Below, in pieces: positions 1 to 7,983 of a stretch of 19,401 nucleotides of DNA. Both the position numbers and the translations under genes were made by a program. The notes beneath the pieces were generated by a model. That model was not told where the DNA came from and did no database searches. It saw only the letters and a program-made list of their open reading frames with translations. This DNA is from a bacterium. Lineage in GTDB: Bacteria > Planctomycetota > UBA11346. Numbering within the stretch: the first letter of the stretch is position 1; each line of letters begins with the position of its first letter. The stretch covers positions 1-19,401 of the forward strand of contig JAIFKN010000029.1 of NCBI GenBank assembly GCA_020049615.1. Direction: 5' to 3'.

Positions 1-269
1 CGCAGCCGGATCTTCGCTGCCCGGGCGAGTTCGGGCTGGCCATCCTGGCTGACCACCACATCGCTGGCTTCGGCCTCGCCGACGCCCACCAGGCGCAATT
101 CGCCGATCTCGAGCCGGCCGGGCAGGCCGTACGTGGTCCAGCCATGCTCCAGCTCGCGCTCCAACCCACCGCTGCGCAGGTAGCTGCCGATCCCGACCGC
201 AGCCAGGATGGGCACGCCGACCAGGACGAGCAGGACGATGAGCAGCAGTCGACGGCGACGGGGGGACAT
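1..269 (-). CDS. AsmA-like / membrane-anchored hypothetical protein, N-terminal part
   Basis: This partial gene runs off the left edge; 89 codons are visible. The ATG at 267-269 is followed by a positively charged stretch (residues 4-7, RRRR), one hydrophobic segment at about residues 8-27, then a short linker and beta-rich sequence with motifs such as RLEIGELRL. A charged N-terminus, a single anchor and a 'scaffold then layered beta strand' pattern are typical of AsmA/TamB-like periplasmic proteins. That family assignment is an inference from the first 89 residues only. The gene is the last of the minus-strand run, 55 bp after the transglutaminase-like gene, and a perfect GC stem-loop lies in that gap. 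It could equally be an unrelated membrane-anchored hypothetical protein. No clear Shine-Dalgarno sequence precedes the ATG. Confidence 0.6.
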   Translation of the reverse strand, partial: MSPRRRRLLLIVLLVLVGVPILAAVGIGSYLRSGGLERELEHGWTTYGLPGRLEIGELRLVGVGEAEASDVVVSQDGQPELARAAKIRL

Positions 270-295
270 GGGGATGCGGCAGAATGGCCCCTATG

Positions 296-316
296 CGGCG
301 CGGATCAACCGCGCCG
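296..316 (-). terminator. GC-rich stem-loop between transglutaminase-like gene and AsmA-like gene
   Basis: A perfect 8-bp inverted repeat (CGGCGCGG at 296-303, CCGCGCCG at 309-316) with a 5-nt loop begins about 9 nt past the stop codon of the upstream minus-strand gene. A U-rich tract does not follow on the transcribed strand, so it is not a canonical intrinsic terminator. It may act as a weak terminator, a transcript-stabilising hairpin or an attenuator ahead of the AsmA-like gene. A chance repeat is possible in DNA this GC-rich, but its location in a short intergenic gap is suggestive. Confidence 0.35.
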
Positions 317-324
317 GATCGCGG

Positions 325-1191
325 CTACGCGATCCGCTCGACGTCCACCCCGACCACCACGTCGGCGCGGCCGCCACCCAGCACCATGCCCTTGAGCGGA
401 CTGACATCGGCGAAGTCGCGGCCGATGGCGACCTGGATGTGGCGCTCGCCCGGGATGCAGGCGTTGGTCGGGTCGAGGTCGATCCAGCCGGCCAGCGGTC
501 CGCACCACAGCTGCGCCCAGGCATGCGTGGCGTCGGCGCCGACCAGTCGGGGCCGGCCGGGCGGGGGCTGCGTCTCAAGGTAACCGCTGACATAGCGCGC
601 GCATAGGCCGAAGGTGCGCAGGCTGCCGATCAGCACCTGGGCGAAATCCTGGCATACGCCGCGGCGCAAGCCCAGCGCATCAAGCACCGGGGTGGCGACA
701 TTCGTCGCCTCTGTATCGTAGGTGAATTCGCTGTTGATGCGGGCGTTCAACGCCAAGGCCGCCTCCAGCACCGGTCGTCCGGCCGGGAAGTCGGCTGCAG
801 CATAGCGACGCAATTCGGCGGCGCAGGGGATCTGCGCCGAATCGAAACGGTACTCCCATGCCTGGGCTTCGGCACCACCCCCCTGCACCGCAGCGTCGTC
901 CCACCGCGGCGTGGAGGCCGGATCGATGGCGGGCGGAGCAGCCACCTCGACTTCACCGAAGCTGAGCACCACCAGCCGGTCGTGCTTGGCGGTGACGGTG
1001 AAGGCGTCCGTGGGATTGCCGAAATAATCGTCCCGCCGACGCAGCACGGCAGGCTGCGGCTCGATCTCCAGGCGATGCTCCAGCACCTGCTGCCGAGCGG
1101 ACTTCCGCAGGGCGAGGTGCGCAAGGTTCTGGGACAGCGTGACGGTGTCGGAATAGCGGTAGGTCGTGAGGTGACGAAGGCGATAGCGCAT
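325..1191 (-). CDS. Transglutaminase-like family protein (stand-alone)
   Basis: A protein of 288 residues with the bacterial transglutaminase-like N-terminal beta domain (about residues 1-85, opening MRYRLRHLTTYRY) followed by a papain-fold transglutaminase core (about 140-245). The expected catalytic triad is visible: Cys180 in RRGVCQDFAQ, His223 in DATHAWAQLW and Asp240 in DLDPTN. Proteins of this family are predicted amide hydrolases or acyl transferases and often sit beside alpha-E and circularly permuted ATP-grasp genes, as here. I chose the ATG at 1189-1191 because homologues begin MRYR and because a purine-rich GGGGCAGGG lies 6 nt upstream. A TTG two codons further up (1195-1197) overlaps the stop of the preceding gene and is less likely. 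The physiological substrate is unknown. No signal peptide is seen, so the protein should be cytoplasmic. Confidence 0.93.
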   Translation of the reverse strand: MRYRLRHLTTYRYSDTVTLSQNLAHLALRKSARQQVLEHRLEIEPQPAVLRRRDDYFGNPTDAFTVTAKHDRLVVLSFGEVEVAAPPAIDPASTPRWDDAAVQGGGAEAQAWEYRFDSAQIPCAAELRRYAAADFPAGRPVLEAALALNARINSEFTYDTEATNVATPVLDALGLRRGVCQDFAQVLIGSLRTFGLCARYVSGYLETQPPPGRPRLVGADATHAWAQLWCGPLAGWIDLDPTNACIPGERHIQVAIGRDFADVSPLKGMVLGGGRADVVVGVDVERIA

Positions 1192-1193
1192 GC

Positions 1194-3698
1194 TCAACCC
1201 TGCCCCGGCAAGGCGTCGTCCGCCGGTCGCCAGTCCTCGCGCGCAAAGGCGCGGCTGGGGGCGATGTGGGTCAGCCAGGCGGTGGTGACGGCCTCGGACA
1301 GCGCGGTGAGGGTCCCCGCGAGATCATCGAGCAGCTCCATCAGGGCGTGACCGGCGTCGGCCTTGCACAGCTCATTCGGATCGGCCAGGCGCACCGTCGC
1401 CTGCAGGTGGGTGGCCAGGCGCTCGGCCGGGGTGGGCAGGGCACCGATGGCTTCATGCGGCAGATTGCTGACGTGCTCGGCTATCTGGTTGGCCTGGAAG
1501 GCGACGGCGCGCGGATTGGTGTGGTCCGTCAGCAGCAGATCCACGACCGGCGCGGCCTGCATGGTGGTGAGGTAGCGCGAGCGGTAGGTGATGGCGCTGT
1601 CGGCAGTACGCAGCAGCGCCTCGAGATCGGCCGGGGTGCCGGTGCCGTCGGCGAAGGCTGCATGCAGGGCATCGACCGTGAACGAGGCGCGTTCGATGCG
1701 CCGCCCGAGGTCGAGGAAGCGCCAGCCCGGGCCCCGCGTGGTGTTCTCGCGTCCCATGCCGGCAAGGGCGGCGCAGGCGATGACCACGCGGTTGAGGCGG
1801 GCCAGCGACTGGTTGGCGTCCTCGCCCCCCTCGGCCGCGAGTTCGGCATCGAGCGCCGTGAGAGCGCGCCAGGTGTCGGCCGACAGGCGATCACGTACGC
1901 CGAAGGCGGTGCGGCGCAGGTGCTCGCGCACGACCTTGAGCGGCCCGCTGGCGCCGTCGCCGATCAACGCGACGAGCACGGCGCTGGGCACGCCGGCGGT
2001 CGCGCGGACGCCGGTGGCGCGGGCGAGCATGGCGAGGTAGGCGGCGATCTGGGCCTGGTCGGCCTCGCCCGCGTCCTCGGCCAGGCAGCTGAGCGCCGAG
2101 CGCACCAGACGGGCGATGTCCTCGGCCCGTTCAGCGTACCGGCCGAGCCAGAACAGGTTGTCGGCGACGCGGCTGGGCAGATCGATGCCGCCGCGCTTGA
2201 GCTCGAGCGGCGCGTCGTTGGCGCGCAGCAGACTGACCTCCGGGACCGGGCCATCGGACAGCACCCAGGCGTCCTTGCTGCCGCCGCCGCGTTCGAACCA
2301 GAGCTGGCCCCCGTCGCCCTGCGAATCGATGCGTGCCAGGCCGCCAGGCATGATGGAGTAGCCATCCCCATCGCGGACGGCGAAGACGCGCAGGCTCATG
2401 CGCCGGGCCACCACCCGCCCTTCGTCCCAGCACGGCACGGTCGAGCGCGCCACGCGCTCGAAGGCGAGATAGGCGTGCGGCCGCACCCGGATGTCGGCGG
2501 CGAGGTTGGCCAGTTCCGGCAGCGGCAGGGTCGCCGGCAGGACGGGACGTCCGCGGTTGTTCCATGCCGGACGCAGGATCAGGTCGGACAGGTTGGCGAG
2601 GATGTGGTCGACGCGTTCACCGCCCCACCAGGCCGGCAGGCCCTCGAGCAGCACATCCTGGTGCAGCAGCGCACGGGTGATCGCCGGCAGGTAGGGCACC
2701 AGCGCCGGGCTGTCGGCCAGGCCGCTGCCGAGGCTGTTGGCCACCGCGACGTGGCCGGCTCGCACCGCCCCCGCGAGCCCGAGCACGCCCAGGGTCGAGT
2801 CGTTGCGCAGTTCCAGCGGGTCGCAGAAGTCGTCGGCGAGACGGCGCAGGATCACATCGACCGGGATCAGGCCGCCAAGGGTCTTGAGGAACACGCGTTC
2901 GTCGCGCACCGCCAGGTCGTCGCCCTGGACCAGCGAGATGCCGAGGTACTGCGCCAGGTAGGCGTGCTCGAAATAGCTCTCGGCGTAGGGGCCGGGGGTC
3001 AGCAGGACGACGCGTGGATTGTCGCGATGGCGCGGCGCCAGCGACAGCAGCTGCTGGCGCAGGCGGATGAAGAAGCCGGCCAGACGCTGCACCCGCATCT
3101 CGCGGAAGGGCTCGGGCAGGGCGCGCGACAGGACGATGCGGTTCTCCAGCGCGTAGCCGGCGCCGGGCGGGGTCTGGCAGAGGTCGGCGGCGACCCGCCA
3201 CTGGCCGTCCGGGCAGCGCACCAGTTCGCAGGCGTAGAAGTGCAGGCGCGAATCGCCCGGGACGCCGACGCCATGCATCGGCCGGAGGAACTGCGGGTGG
3301 CCGAAGACGATGCCGGGCGGGATGATCCGCTCGCGGATCAGCCGCTGGGGTCCGTAGGCGTCGGCCAGGAAACCGTCGATGGCCAGCGCGCGCTGGGCCA
3401 CACCGGCCTCGATGCGCGCCCATTCCTCCTGGCCGAGGATCATCGGCAGCGGGTCGAGCTGCCACGGCCGGTCGTCGGCAGCGCCATCGCGGAACAGGTT
3501 GTAGGTGACGCCGTTCTCGCGGATGATGCGGCGGCACTGCTCCCAGCGGCGGGTGAGTTCGCGGGCGCCGAGGCGGTCGACCTGGGCGAGCAGTTCGCTC
3601 CAGCCCGGACGTGCTGCACCGTCCGGCCCGTGGCACTCGTCCCATCGGCCGGCTTCGCTCTGGTAGGTCGAGGAGACTTGCGATTGGGACTGGGACAT
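1194..3698 (-). CDS. Circularly permuted type 2 ATP-grasp / alpha-E fusion protein
   Basis: An 834-residue fusion. Residues of about 40-480 match the circularly permuted type 2 ATP-grasp family (DUF407 type): RRIIRENGVTYNLF near 56, VVLLTPGPYAESYFEH near 230, a conserved DDF around 289-291 and RGGGSKDAWV near 470-479. From about 505 the chain becomes an alpha-E (DUF403) helical domain, LPSRVADNLFWLGRYAERAE, with two ERA motifs at 523-525 and 669-671. The ATP-grasp half is predicted to form an amide bond using ATP; alpha-E is of unknown function. Where the free paralogue in this window has a Lys plus a glycine-rich loop (VVKEVHGSGGYG), this copy has ILRPAWNNRG, with Arg in place of Lys. It starts 21 bp after the 1090-residue protein and its stop overlaps the region of the next start, so the genes are likely co-transcribed. 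Confidence 0.93.
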   Translation of the reverse strand: MSQSQSQVSSTYQSEAGRWDECHGPDGAARPGWSELLAQVDRLGARELTRRWEQCRRIIRENGVTYNLFRDGAADDRPWQLDPLPMILGQEEWARIEAGVAQRALAIDGFLADAYGPQRLIRERIIPPGIVFGHPQFLRPMHGVGVPGDSRLHFYACELVRCPDGQWRVAADLCQTPPGAGYALENRIVLSRALPEPFREMRVQRLAGFFIRLRQQLLSLAPRHRDNPRVVLLTPGPYAESYFEHAYLAQYLGISLVQGDDLAVRDERVFLKTLGGLIPVDVILRRLADDFCDPLELRNDSTLGVLGLAGAVRAGHVAVANSLGSGLADSPALVPYLPAITRALLHQDVLLEGLPAWWGGERVDHILANLSDLILRPAWNNRGRPVLPATLPLPELANLAADIRVRPHAYLAFERVARSTVPCWDEGRVVARRMSLRVFAVRDGDGYSIMPGGLARIDSQGDGGQLWFERGGGSKDAWVLSDGPVPEVSLLRANDAPLELKRGGIDLPSRVADNLFWLGRYAERAEDIARLVRSALSCLAEDAGEADQAQIAAYLAMLARATGVRATAGVPSAVLVALIGDGASGPLKVVREHLRRTAFGVRDRLSADTWRALTALDAELAAEGGEDANQSLARLNRVVIACAALAGMGRENTTRGPGWRFLDLGRRIERASFTVDALHAAFADGTGTPADLEALLRTADSAITYRSRYLTTMQAAPVVDLLLTDHTNPRAVAFQANQIAEHVSNLPHEAIGALPTPAERLATHLQATVRLADPNELCKADAGHALMELLDDLAGTLTALSEAVTTAWLTHIAPSRAFAREDWRPADDALPGQG

Positions 3699-3719
3699 GG
3701 GCGGCTGCTGCGGTGCTGA

Positions 3720-6700
3720 CTATCCCCGTCGCAGGTCGAGCGTATAGGGGCAATCGCGATCGGGCTGCGGCAGCTGGATCGCACGCACCCCCGGGGAGAG
3801 CCCAAGCCGCTCGAAGCGGGCCACGCGCCGCCCCTCGGCCTCGAAGGCGTTGACCGGGCGGGTGTCGTAGCTGCGTCCGCCCGGATGCACCACGTGGTAG
3901 GTGCAGCCGGCGACCGAACGGGCGTTCCAGGCGTCGACCACATCGAATACCAGCGGCGTATGCACGCCGATCGTCGGATGCAGGCAGCTGGGCGGCTGCC
4001 AGGCGCGGTAGCGCACGCCGGCGACGAACTCGCCCTCGGTGCCGGTCGGATGCAGCGGCAACGGGCGCCCACCGACGGTGACGATGTGACGCTTCCCTGT
4101 TGCGCCGCGCAACAATACCTGCAGGCGCTCGACCGACGAGTCGACGTAGCGGGCGGTGCCGCCGGCGCCGGCCTCCTCGCCGAGCACCGGCCACGGCTCC
4201 AGCGCCGTGCGCAGCTCCAGCTCCAGGCCGCGGTTCTGCATGACCCCGCACACCGGGAAGCGGAACTCGCGATGCGGGGCGAACCAGCGGTCGTCGACCG
4301 GCAGGCCGCGGTCGCGCAGTTCGCTGCACACGTCGGTGAAATCGTCCCATACGAACCAGGGCAGCATCCAGCGGTCGTGCAGTTGCGTGCCCCAGTCGGC
4401 GAGCGGCGCCCGGTACGGCTCGCGCCAGAAGCGGGCGATCAGGGCGCGGACCAGCAGCTGCTGCGCCAGGCTCATGTCGGCATGCGGCGGCATCTCGCAG
4501 GCGCGCATCTCCAGCAGGCCCTTGCGACCGCTGGCGGAATCCGGCGAGTACAGCTTGTCGATCGAGAACTCGGCCCGGTGGGTGTTGCCGGTGAGGTCGG
4601 TCAGCAGATGCCGCATGATCCGGTCGGTCATCCACGGCGCCTTGGCCGGGCCGGCTTTCACCAGGTCCAGGGCCGTCTGCAGTTCGTAGGCGTTCTCGGT
4701 GCGGGCCTCGTCGGCGCGAGGCGCCTGCGAGGTGGCGCCGATGAACAGGCCGCTGAACAGGTAGGACAGCGACGGATGGTTGTGCCAGTAGGCGACCATG
4801 CTGGCGAGGAGGTCGGGCCGGCGCAGGAACGGGCTGTCGAGGGTGGTCGCCCCGCCCAGGGTGATGTGGTTGCCGCCGCCGGTGCCGGTGTGCCGCCCAT
4901 CGACCTCGAACTTCTCGGTGCCCAGCCGGGCCAGGCGGGCCTCATCGTAGAGCTGGCGCGTCACTGAACGCATCCCGCTCCAGGACGACTGCGGATGGAT
5001 GTTCACCTCGATGACGCCCGGATCCGGCGTCACCGACAGGCTGACCAGCCGCGGATCGGACGGCGGCGTGTAGCCCTCCAGCTGCACCGGCATGTGCAAC
5101 CAGCGCGCGGTATCCTCCACCGCCGCGACCAGGGCGAGGTAGTCGTCGGCGGTGGCCAGCGGCGGCAGGAAGACGTGGAGGACGCCGCCGCGTGGTTCGA
5201 CGCAGAGGGCGGTGCGGACGATGCCGGCAGCGCTCTGGCCGGGCTTGGGCCGTTCCTCCCCGGCGACCTGGACGCGGATCGGCCGCGGCTGCAGCGGCTT
5301 CCGGGGGATGGAGGGGTCCTCCGGTTGCTGCTGCACCCGGTCGCCCGGCGCCGACCACGGCAGGGCGTCGAGCGGCAGGCGGAAGCCCATCGGCGAATCG
5401 CCCGGCAGCAGGTACATGCGTTCGTCGCGCAGGAACCACGTGCCGGTCCGCCACACGCCCCAGTCGCAGGTCAGCGGGAAGGCGTAGCCGACGACGCGCT
5501 GCAGCCCCTGGCGGAAGACCCGGGCGAGGCGTTCGCGCTCGATCGGATCCTCCAGCCGGCTGTCGAAGGGATCGACATTGGCAGGCAGCCGGCGTTCGCG
5601 CCAGAGGTGGTACCAGGCGTCCTCGAAACCGGGCAGGATGCTGCTGTCCGGCACGCCCAGGCGTCCGGCCAGGGCCTCGGCGAAGGCCTTGGCGTGGGAC
5701 TCGTCGTGGCGGGCAGGCTTGCGCTCGTCGGCGATCAGCGCCGGATCCTGCCACGCCGGCTGGCCATCGGCGCGCCAGTAGGCGGTGAAGGCCCAGCGCG
5801 GCAGCTGCTCTCCCGGGTACCACTTGCCCTGGCCCATGTGGAGGAAGGCACCGGGGGCGAAGCGGGTACGCAGGCGCCGCACCAGCTCGTTGGCGCGTTC
5901 GCGCTTGCGCTCGCCCAGCGCCGCCGTGTTCCACTCCACGCCATCGTAATCATCGATCGAGACGAAGGTCGGCTCGCCACCCATGGTCAGACGCACGTCA
6001 TCCGCGCGCAGGCGCTCATCGACCGCCTCGCCGAGGGCATCGATGGCCGCCCACTGCTCGGCAGTGTACGGCTTGGTCACGCGGGGATCCTCGTGGATGC
6101 GCGTCACCGTCATGGCGAAGCCGAACTCGCTCTCGCACTCGTCGTCCTCGTCGGCCTGCTCATAGGCGAACGAACCGGTGATCGGCGCTGCGGTCTGCGG
6201 GTCGGCAGTGGCGGCGAGCGGGATGTGACCCTCGCCCGCCAGCAGGCCGCTGGTCGGATCGAGTCCGATCCAGCCGGCGCCGGGCAGGTAGGCCTCGCAC
6301 CAGGCATGCAGATCGGTGAAATCCTTCTCCGTGCCGGATGGACCGTCGAGCGCCTTCTGGTCGGCGGTCAGCTGGACCAGGTAGCCGGAGCAGAAACGCG
6401 CGGCGATGCCCAGGCGGCGCAGCACCTGGACGAGCAGCCAGGCGCTGTCGCGGCACGAGCCGCTGGCCTTGACCAGGGTCTCATCCGGCGCCTGCACGCC
6501 CGGTTCCAGGCGGATGACATATCGGATCTGCTGCGAGAGCAGGTGGTTGAGCCGCACCAGCAGGTCGATGCTGCGCAGACGATCGGGCGGCACCGCCGCC
6601 ACCCAGGCGTCGACTGTCGGGCACTCCGGCAGGCTCTCGAGATAGGGCCGCAGCTCGCGGGCCAATTCCGGAGCGTAGATGAACGGGAAATGCTCGGCCG

Positions 6701-6992
6701 ACTCCTCGACGAAGAAGTCGAAGGGGTTGATCACCGTCATCTGGGCGACCAGGTCGACCTCGACGCTGAACTCGTCGGTCGGCTCGGAGAAGACCACCCG
6801 GGCCTGCCAGTTTCCCTGCGGATCCTGCTGCCAGTTGAGGAAGTGCTTGGCCGGCGTGACCTTCAGGCTGTAGGCGTCGATCGGCGTGCGCGCGTGCGGC
6901 GCCGGCCGCAACCGGATGACCTGCGGCGACATGGTCACCCGGCGGTCGTAGCGGTAGCTCGTGCGGTGATGCAGGGCGACGCGGATGGTCAT
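3720..6992 (-). CDS. Transglutaminase-like / DUF2126 (GS-like ligase) fusion protein
   Basis: A 1090-residue protein. Residues 1-90 form the transglutaminase N-terminal beta domain (MTIRVALHHRTSYRYD), and about 140-250 the papain-like core with an intact triad: Cys180 in GSCRDSAW, His229 in DLHAWCEAY and Asp245 in LDPTSG. The rest, from about 300, is DUF2126, which has been predicted to be a circularly permuted glutamine-synthetase-like amidoligase. Conserved-looking blocks are LTMGGEPTF (335-343), HMGQGKWYPGEQ (385-396), GTGGGNHITLGG (703-714), HRAEFSIDK (805-813) and LEMRACEMPPHADM (827-840). Length is normal for the family. One chain would thus carry both a ligase-like and an amide-cleaving domain. 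It lies 52 bp after the free alpha-E gene. The product and acceptor are unknown; the domain identity is firm, the reaction is inference. Confidence 0.93.
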   Translation of the reverse strand: MTIRVALHHRTSYRYDRRVTMSPQVIRLRPAPHARTPIDAYSLKVTPAKHFLNWQQDPQGNWQARVVFSEPTDEFSVEVDLVAQMTVINPFDFFVEESAEHFPFIYAPELARELRPYLESLPECPTVDAWVAAVPPDRLRSIDLLVRLNHLLSQQIRYVIRLEPGVQAPDETLVKASGSCRDSAWLLVQVLRRLGIAARFCSGYLVQLTADQKALDGPSGTEKDFTDLHAWCEAYLPGAGWIGLDPTSGLLAGEGHIPLAATADPQTAAPITGSFAYEQADEDDECESEFGFAMTVTRIHEDPRVTKPYTAEQWAAIDALGEAVDERLRADDVRLTMGGEPTFVSIDDYDGVEWNTAALGERKRERANELVRRLRTRFAPGAFLHMGQGKWYPGEQLPRWAFTAYWRADGQPAWQDPALIADERKPARHDESHAKAFAEALAGRLGVPDSSILPGFEDAWYHLWRERRLPANVDPFDSRLEDPIERERLARVFRQGLQRVVGYAFPLTCDWGVWRTGTWFLRDERMYLLPGDSPMGFRLPLDALPWSAPGDRVQQQPEDPSIPRKPLQPRPIRVQVAGEERPKPGQSAAGIVRTALCVEPRGGVLHVFLPPLATADDYLALVAAVEDTARWLHMPVQLEGYTPPSDPRLVSLSVTPDPGVIEVNIHPQSSWSGMRSVTRQLYDEARLARLGTEKFEVDGRHTGTGGGNHITLGGATTLDSPFLRRPDLLASMVAYWHNHPSLSYLFSGLFIGATSQAPRADEARTENAYELQTALDLVKAGPAKAPWMTDRIMRHLLTDLTGNTHRAEFSIDKLYSPDSASGRKGLLEMRACEMPPHADMSLAQQLLVRALIARFWREPYRAPLADWGTQLHDRWMLPWFVWDDFTDVCSELRDRGLPVDDRWFAPHREFRFPVCGVMQNRGLELELRTALEPWPVLGEEAGAGGTARYVDSSVERLQVLLRGATGKRHIVTVGGRPLPLHPTGTEGEFVAGVRYRAWQPPSCLHPTIGVHTPLVFDVVDAWNARSVAGCTYHVVHPGGRSYDTRPVNAFEAEGRRVARFERLGLSPGVRAIQLPQPDRDCPYTLDLRRG

Positions 6993-6995
6993 GGC

Positions 6996-7026
6996 GGGTT
7001 TCGGGTTTCAGGTTTCGGGAATCGGG
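6996..7026. repeat. Short period-7 tandem repeat just upstream of the DUF2126 fusion gene
   Basis: On the minus strand the 52-bp gap before the DUF2126 gene contains about four 7-nt units (CCGATTC, CCGAAAC, CTGAAAC, CCGAAAC) running into the start region. The repeat begins 3 nt upstream of the ATG, so it occupies the place of the ribosome-binding site; no usual Shine-Dalgarno sequence is seen. It could be a slippage-prone leader or a degenerate intergenic repeat. It is too short and its spacing is wrong for a CRISPR. Confidence 0.6.
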
Positions 7027-7044
7027 AGCTCGAAGCCCGAACAG

Positions 7045-7983
7045 CTAGACGAAATGGTCGCGTTGCACTTCTGCTCCGAGCCGGTTGGTCAGCACGGTCA
7101 GCTCCCTGCAGAATCCATCCATACCAGGCCCGGCGACCGCCGCCAGCTTCGTCGCTACAAGCTTGGCCTCGATCTCGCGAGCGGTCTCGAGAGCGGCGCC
7201 TTCGCGACCTGGGGCGAAGCCGGTGATCGCCGCAGCCATGGCGCGGACGTTGACCAGCATCCCGTGCGGAGCGGTCTCATGCATGAGGATGAGATGCAGG
7301 ACCGCCAGCGGATCGAGGGCGCCGGCATGCACGCGCCGCCAGCTTTCCGCCAGACCGAGACCTTCGAGCAGGCTCTTCCAGCGCCGGCACTCCGGAGAAC
7401 CGATGACGGGGTGGCCGTGGCCCTCGGCGAGCAGCTTGGGCAGCATCTCGGCGAGGATGCGCGCGATGAAGTCGGCCCGCTCGATGGAGCGGCCGAGGTC
7501 GATGACATGCGGAACCGTGTCGCGCCACAGCTCGCCGAAGCATCCGTCGATCATGCGGCAGCGCGACAGGGCCCATACCACCGCACCCTCCGTCGCCATC
7601 TCACCCAGCCTGGCCTCATCGAGGGCCTGCGCGTCGATCCAGGTGCCGTTGATGTTGTCCCACAGCACGTCGGGCAGCAGGCTGCGCGCAGTACGAGCGT
7701 TGTCGCGGGCGGAGCGCAGGCAGGAGACGATCGACGAGGAGTTCTCCCGGTCGAGCACCATGAAGCGGGTGACCGACTCCGGGGCTATGGTGCCGACCCG
7801 ATCCTCGTAGTCGTCGAGCGTGCCGCCGACTTCGAGCGCCGTGCTCCACAGGCCGAGCGACTCCTCGGATGATTCCGGCAGGCAGGCATGGCGCTCGGCC
7901 ATGCGCAGCAGGCGCGCGTTGTTCTCGGCGCGCTCGAGATATCGGGCCATCCAGAAGCAGTTGCCGGCGATGCGGGTCAGCAT
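7045..7983 (-). CDS. Alpha-E domain-containing protein (DUF403), stand-alone
   Basis: A 312-residue, mostly helical protein that starts MLTRIAGNCFWMARYLERAE and matches the alpha-E family across its full length. It has two ERA motifs, at 17-19 and 168-170 (LGRSIERADF), with nearly the same spacing as in the fused copy at 1194-3698, so the two are paralogues. The biochemical role of alpha-E is not known; it is almost always encoded beside circularly permuted ATP-grasp genes and is thought to be their partner. The ATG (7981-7983) overlaps the stop of the ATP-grasp gene by 7 nt, which suggests translational coupling and a complex at fixed stoichiometry. No signal peptide or membrane segment is seen. 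Confidence 0.93.
   Translation of the reverse strand: MLTRIAGNCFWMARYLERAENNARLLRMAERHACLPESSEESLGLWSTALEVGGTLDDYEDRVGTIAPESVTRFMVLDRENSSSIVSCLRSARDNARTARSLLPDVLWDNINGTWIDAQALDEARLGEMATEGAVVWALSRCRMIDGCFGELWRDTVPHVIDLGRSIERADFIARILAEMLPKLLAEGHGHPVIGSPECRRWKSLLEGLGLAESWRRVHAGALDPLAVLHLILMHETAPHGMLVNVRAMAAAITGFAPGREGAALETAREIEAKLVATKLAAVAGPGMDGFCRELTVLTNRLGAEVQRDHFV

Noticed and set aside
1266..3719. Long plus-strand open frame (817 codons) opposite the ATP-grasp/alpha-E gene
   Set aside because: It is rich in Gly, Arg, Gln and His with no domain, and mirrors codon bias of the real minus-strand gene in GC-rich DNA.
2617..4635. 672-codon minus-strand frame overlapping two real genes
   Set aside because: Arg/Ala/Pro-rich frame-shifted reading of the genes at 1194-3698 and 3720-6992; no domain.
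6996..7026. CRISPR-like repeat
   Set aside because: Units are 7 nt with no spacers and no cas genes.
4995..7226. Long plus-strand open frame (743 codons) opposite the DUF2126 gene
   Set aside because: Low-complexity composition, no recognisable motif, and the opposite strand carries a full conserved protein.
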